From Baylisascaris procyonis (Eukaryota > Nematoda > Chromadorea > Rhabditida > Ascarididae), in the NCBI GenBank assembly GCA_037389465.1, contig JAZARR010000154.1, positions 3,038,001 through 3,102,000 of the forward strand: a stretch of DNA of 64,000 bases, read 5' to 3'. Numbering within the stretch: position 1 is the stretch's first letter; each line of letters opens with the position of its first letter. The position numbers and the translations under genes are program-made. Below are positions 63,513-64,000 of the stretch, piece by piece. A model generated the notes under the pieces. The model saw only the letters and a list, made by a program, of their open reading frames with translations. It had not been told where the DNA came from and ran no database searches.

Positions 63513-64000
63513 CTTTAAAAAATAAAATAAAATACGGCACTAAGGCAAAACATATCTTCTACGACCATTTCCCTTTTCCCCTCACCTTCGCTTCAATTTA
63601 GCACAAATATTGCAGCATTAAAAATTAAAACAGTGCCTTACAATTGGTTTCTGCATCTGAAATAGCCAAATTTTGCTTCGAAATATGAACATTTTACTTA
63701 TAAATAAGATCAAAATTTTGCATAGAAAGTCAATAGGAATCGCAAAGTTGGTTGAAACTACTCAGAAACTTTTCAACTGAAATATCTAAAAGTCGATGCA
63801 TAAAAATTTAATTGTATTCTAAATGTCATTTCCGTTATAACAATTAACAATCTGAATTATTACAACTAATAAAAACTATAAAATTACTATCGTCTTGAAC
63901 AGAAACTCAACACTGGTAATCATCGAAATTAAGAACATTTGTGAAGAGAATATACGTAAAACTTTGTCGCATTTAGTAACGCATTCGCTTAAGTATCATG
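63513..64000. other. SCYL1 intron running off the window
   Basis: AT-rich, no coding frame. The preceding exon of SCYL1 is outside the window. Confidence 0.6.

Overview
The window is nuclear DNA from a nematode. It is AT-rich by eye, with many short introns mixed with introns of 0.3-1.5 kb, TTTCAG/TTGCAG-type acceptors, long AT microsatellites and decayed transposons. The recognisable proteins are animal families. Antisense fragments matching the nematode spliced leader SL1 (15.85-15.91 kb) point to a chromadorean worm. I cannot place the species; the long introns and intergenic DNA argue against a compact Caenorhabditis-like genome.

Layout. (1) 1.4-4.7 kb, minus strand: a six-exon gene ending in a complete ING-type PHD finger, a reader of histone H3K4 methylation; the rest is not recognised. 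(2) 6.1-11.3 kb, minus strand: a set of open exons with compatible splice phases that may be a further gene of unknown function (tentative). (3) 11.3-42.4 kb: about 31 kb with no gene I can support. It holds a decayed non-LTR retrotransposon reverse transcriptase (17.6-18.15 kb), AT microsatellites, a 28-bp minisatellite, two dispersed repeat families and a T-run hairpin. (4) 42.4-52.0 kb, plus strand: a doublecortin-like kinase (DCLK, C. elegans zyg-8 type) with two doublecortin domains and a complete kinase domain, assembled from 17 exons. (5) 52.0-57.9 kb: a convergent intergenic interval with GC-rich mobile-element-like insertions (54.7-55.65 and 56.1-56.25 kb). (6) 57.9-63.5 kb, minus strand: the 3' seven exons of a SCYL1 (N-terminal kinase-like) gene, whose 5' part lies beyond the right edge.

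The genes do not form an operon or pathway. By family knowledge, DCLK/ZYG-8 binds microtubules and acts in spindle positioning and neuronal microtubules, SCYL1 acts in Golgi/COPI traffic, and ING proteins read chromatin. DCLK and SCYL1 converge with about 5.9 kb between their stop codons.

The most interesting unexplained signals are a dispersed palindromic element with a conserved core (AAAAAGCACATATCGTGCCA, four or five copies on both strands), a TGTC-microsatellite-bearing repeat family, SL1-like fragments, a 12-bp perfect hairpin followed by T7, and a 129-bp GC-rich insert that ends in an A-run and is flanked by 9-bp direct repeats.
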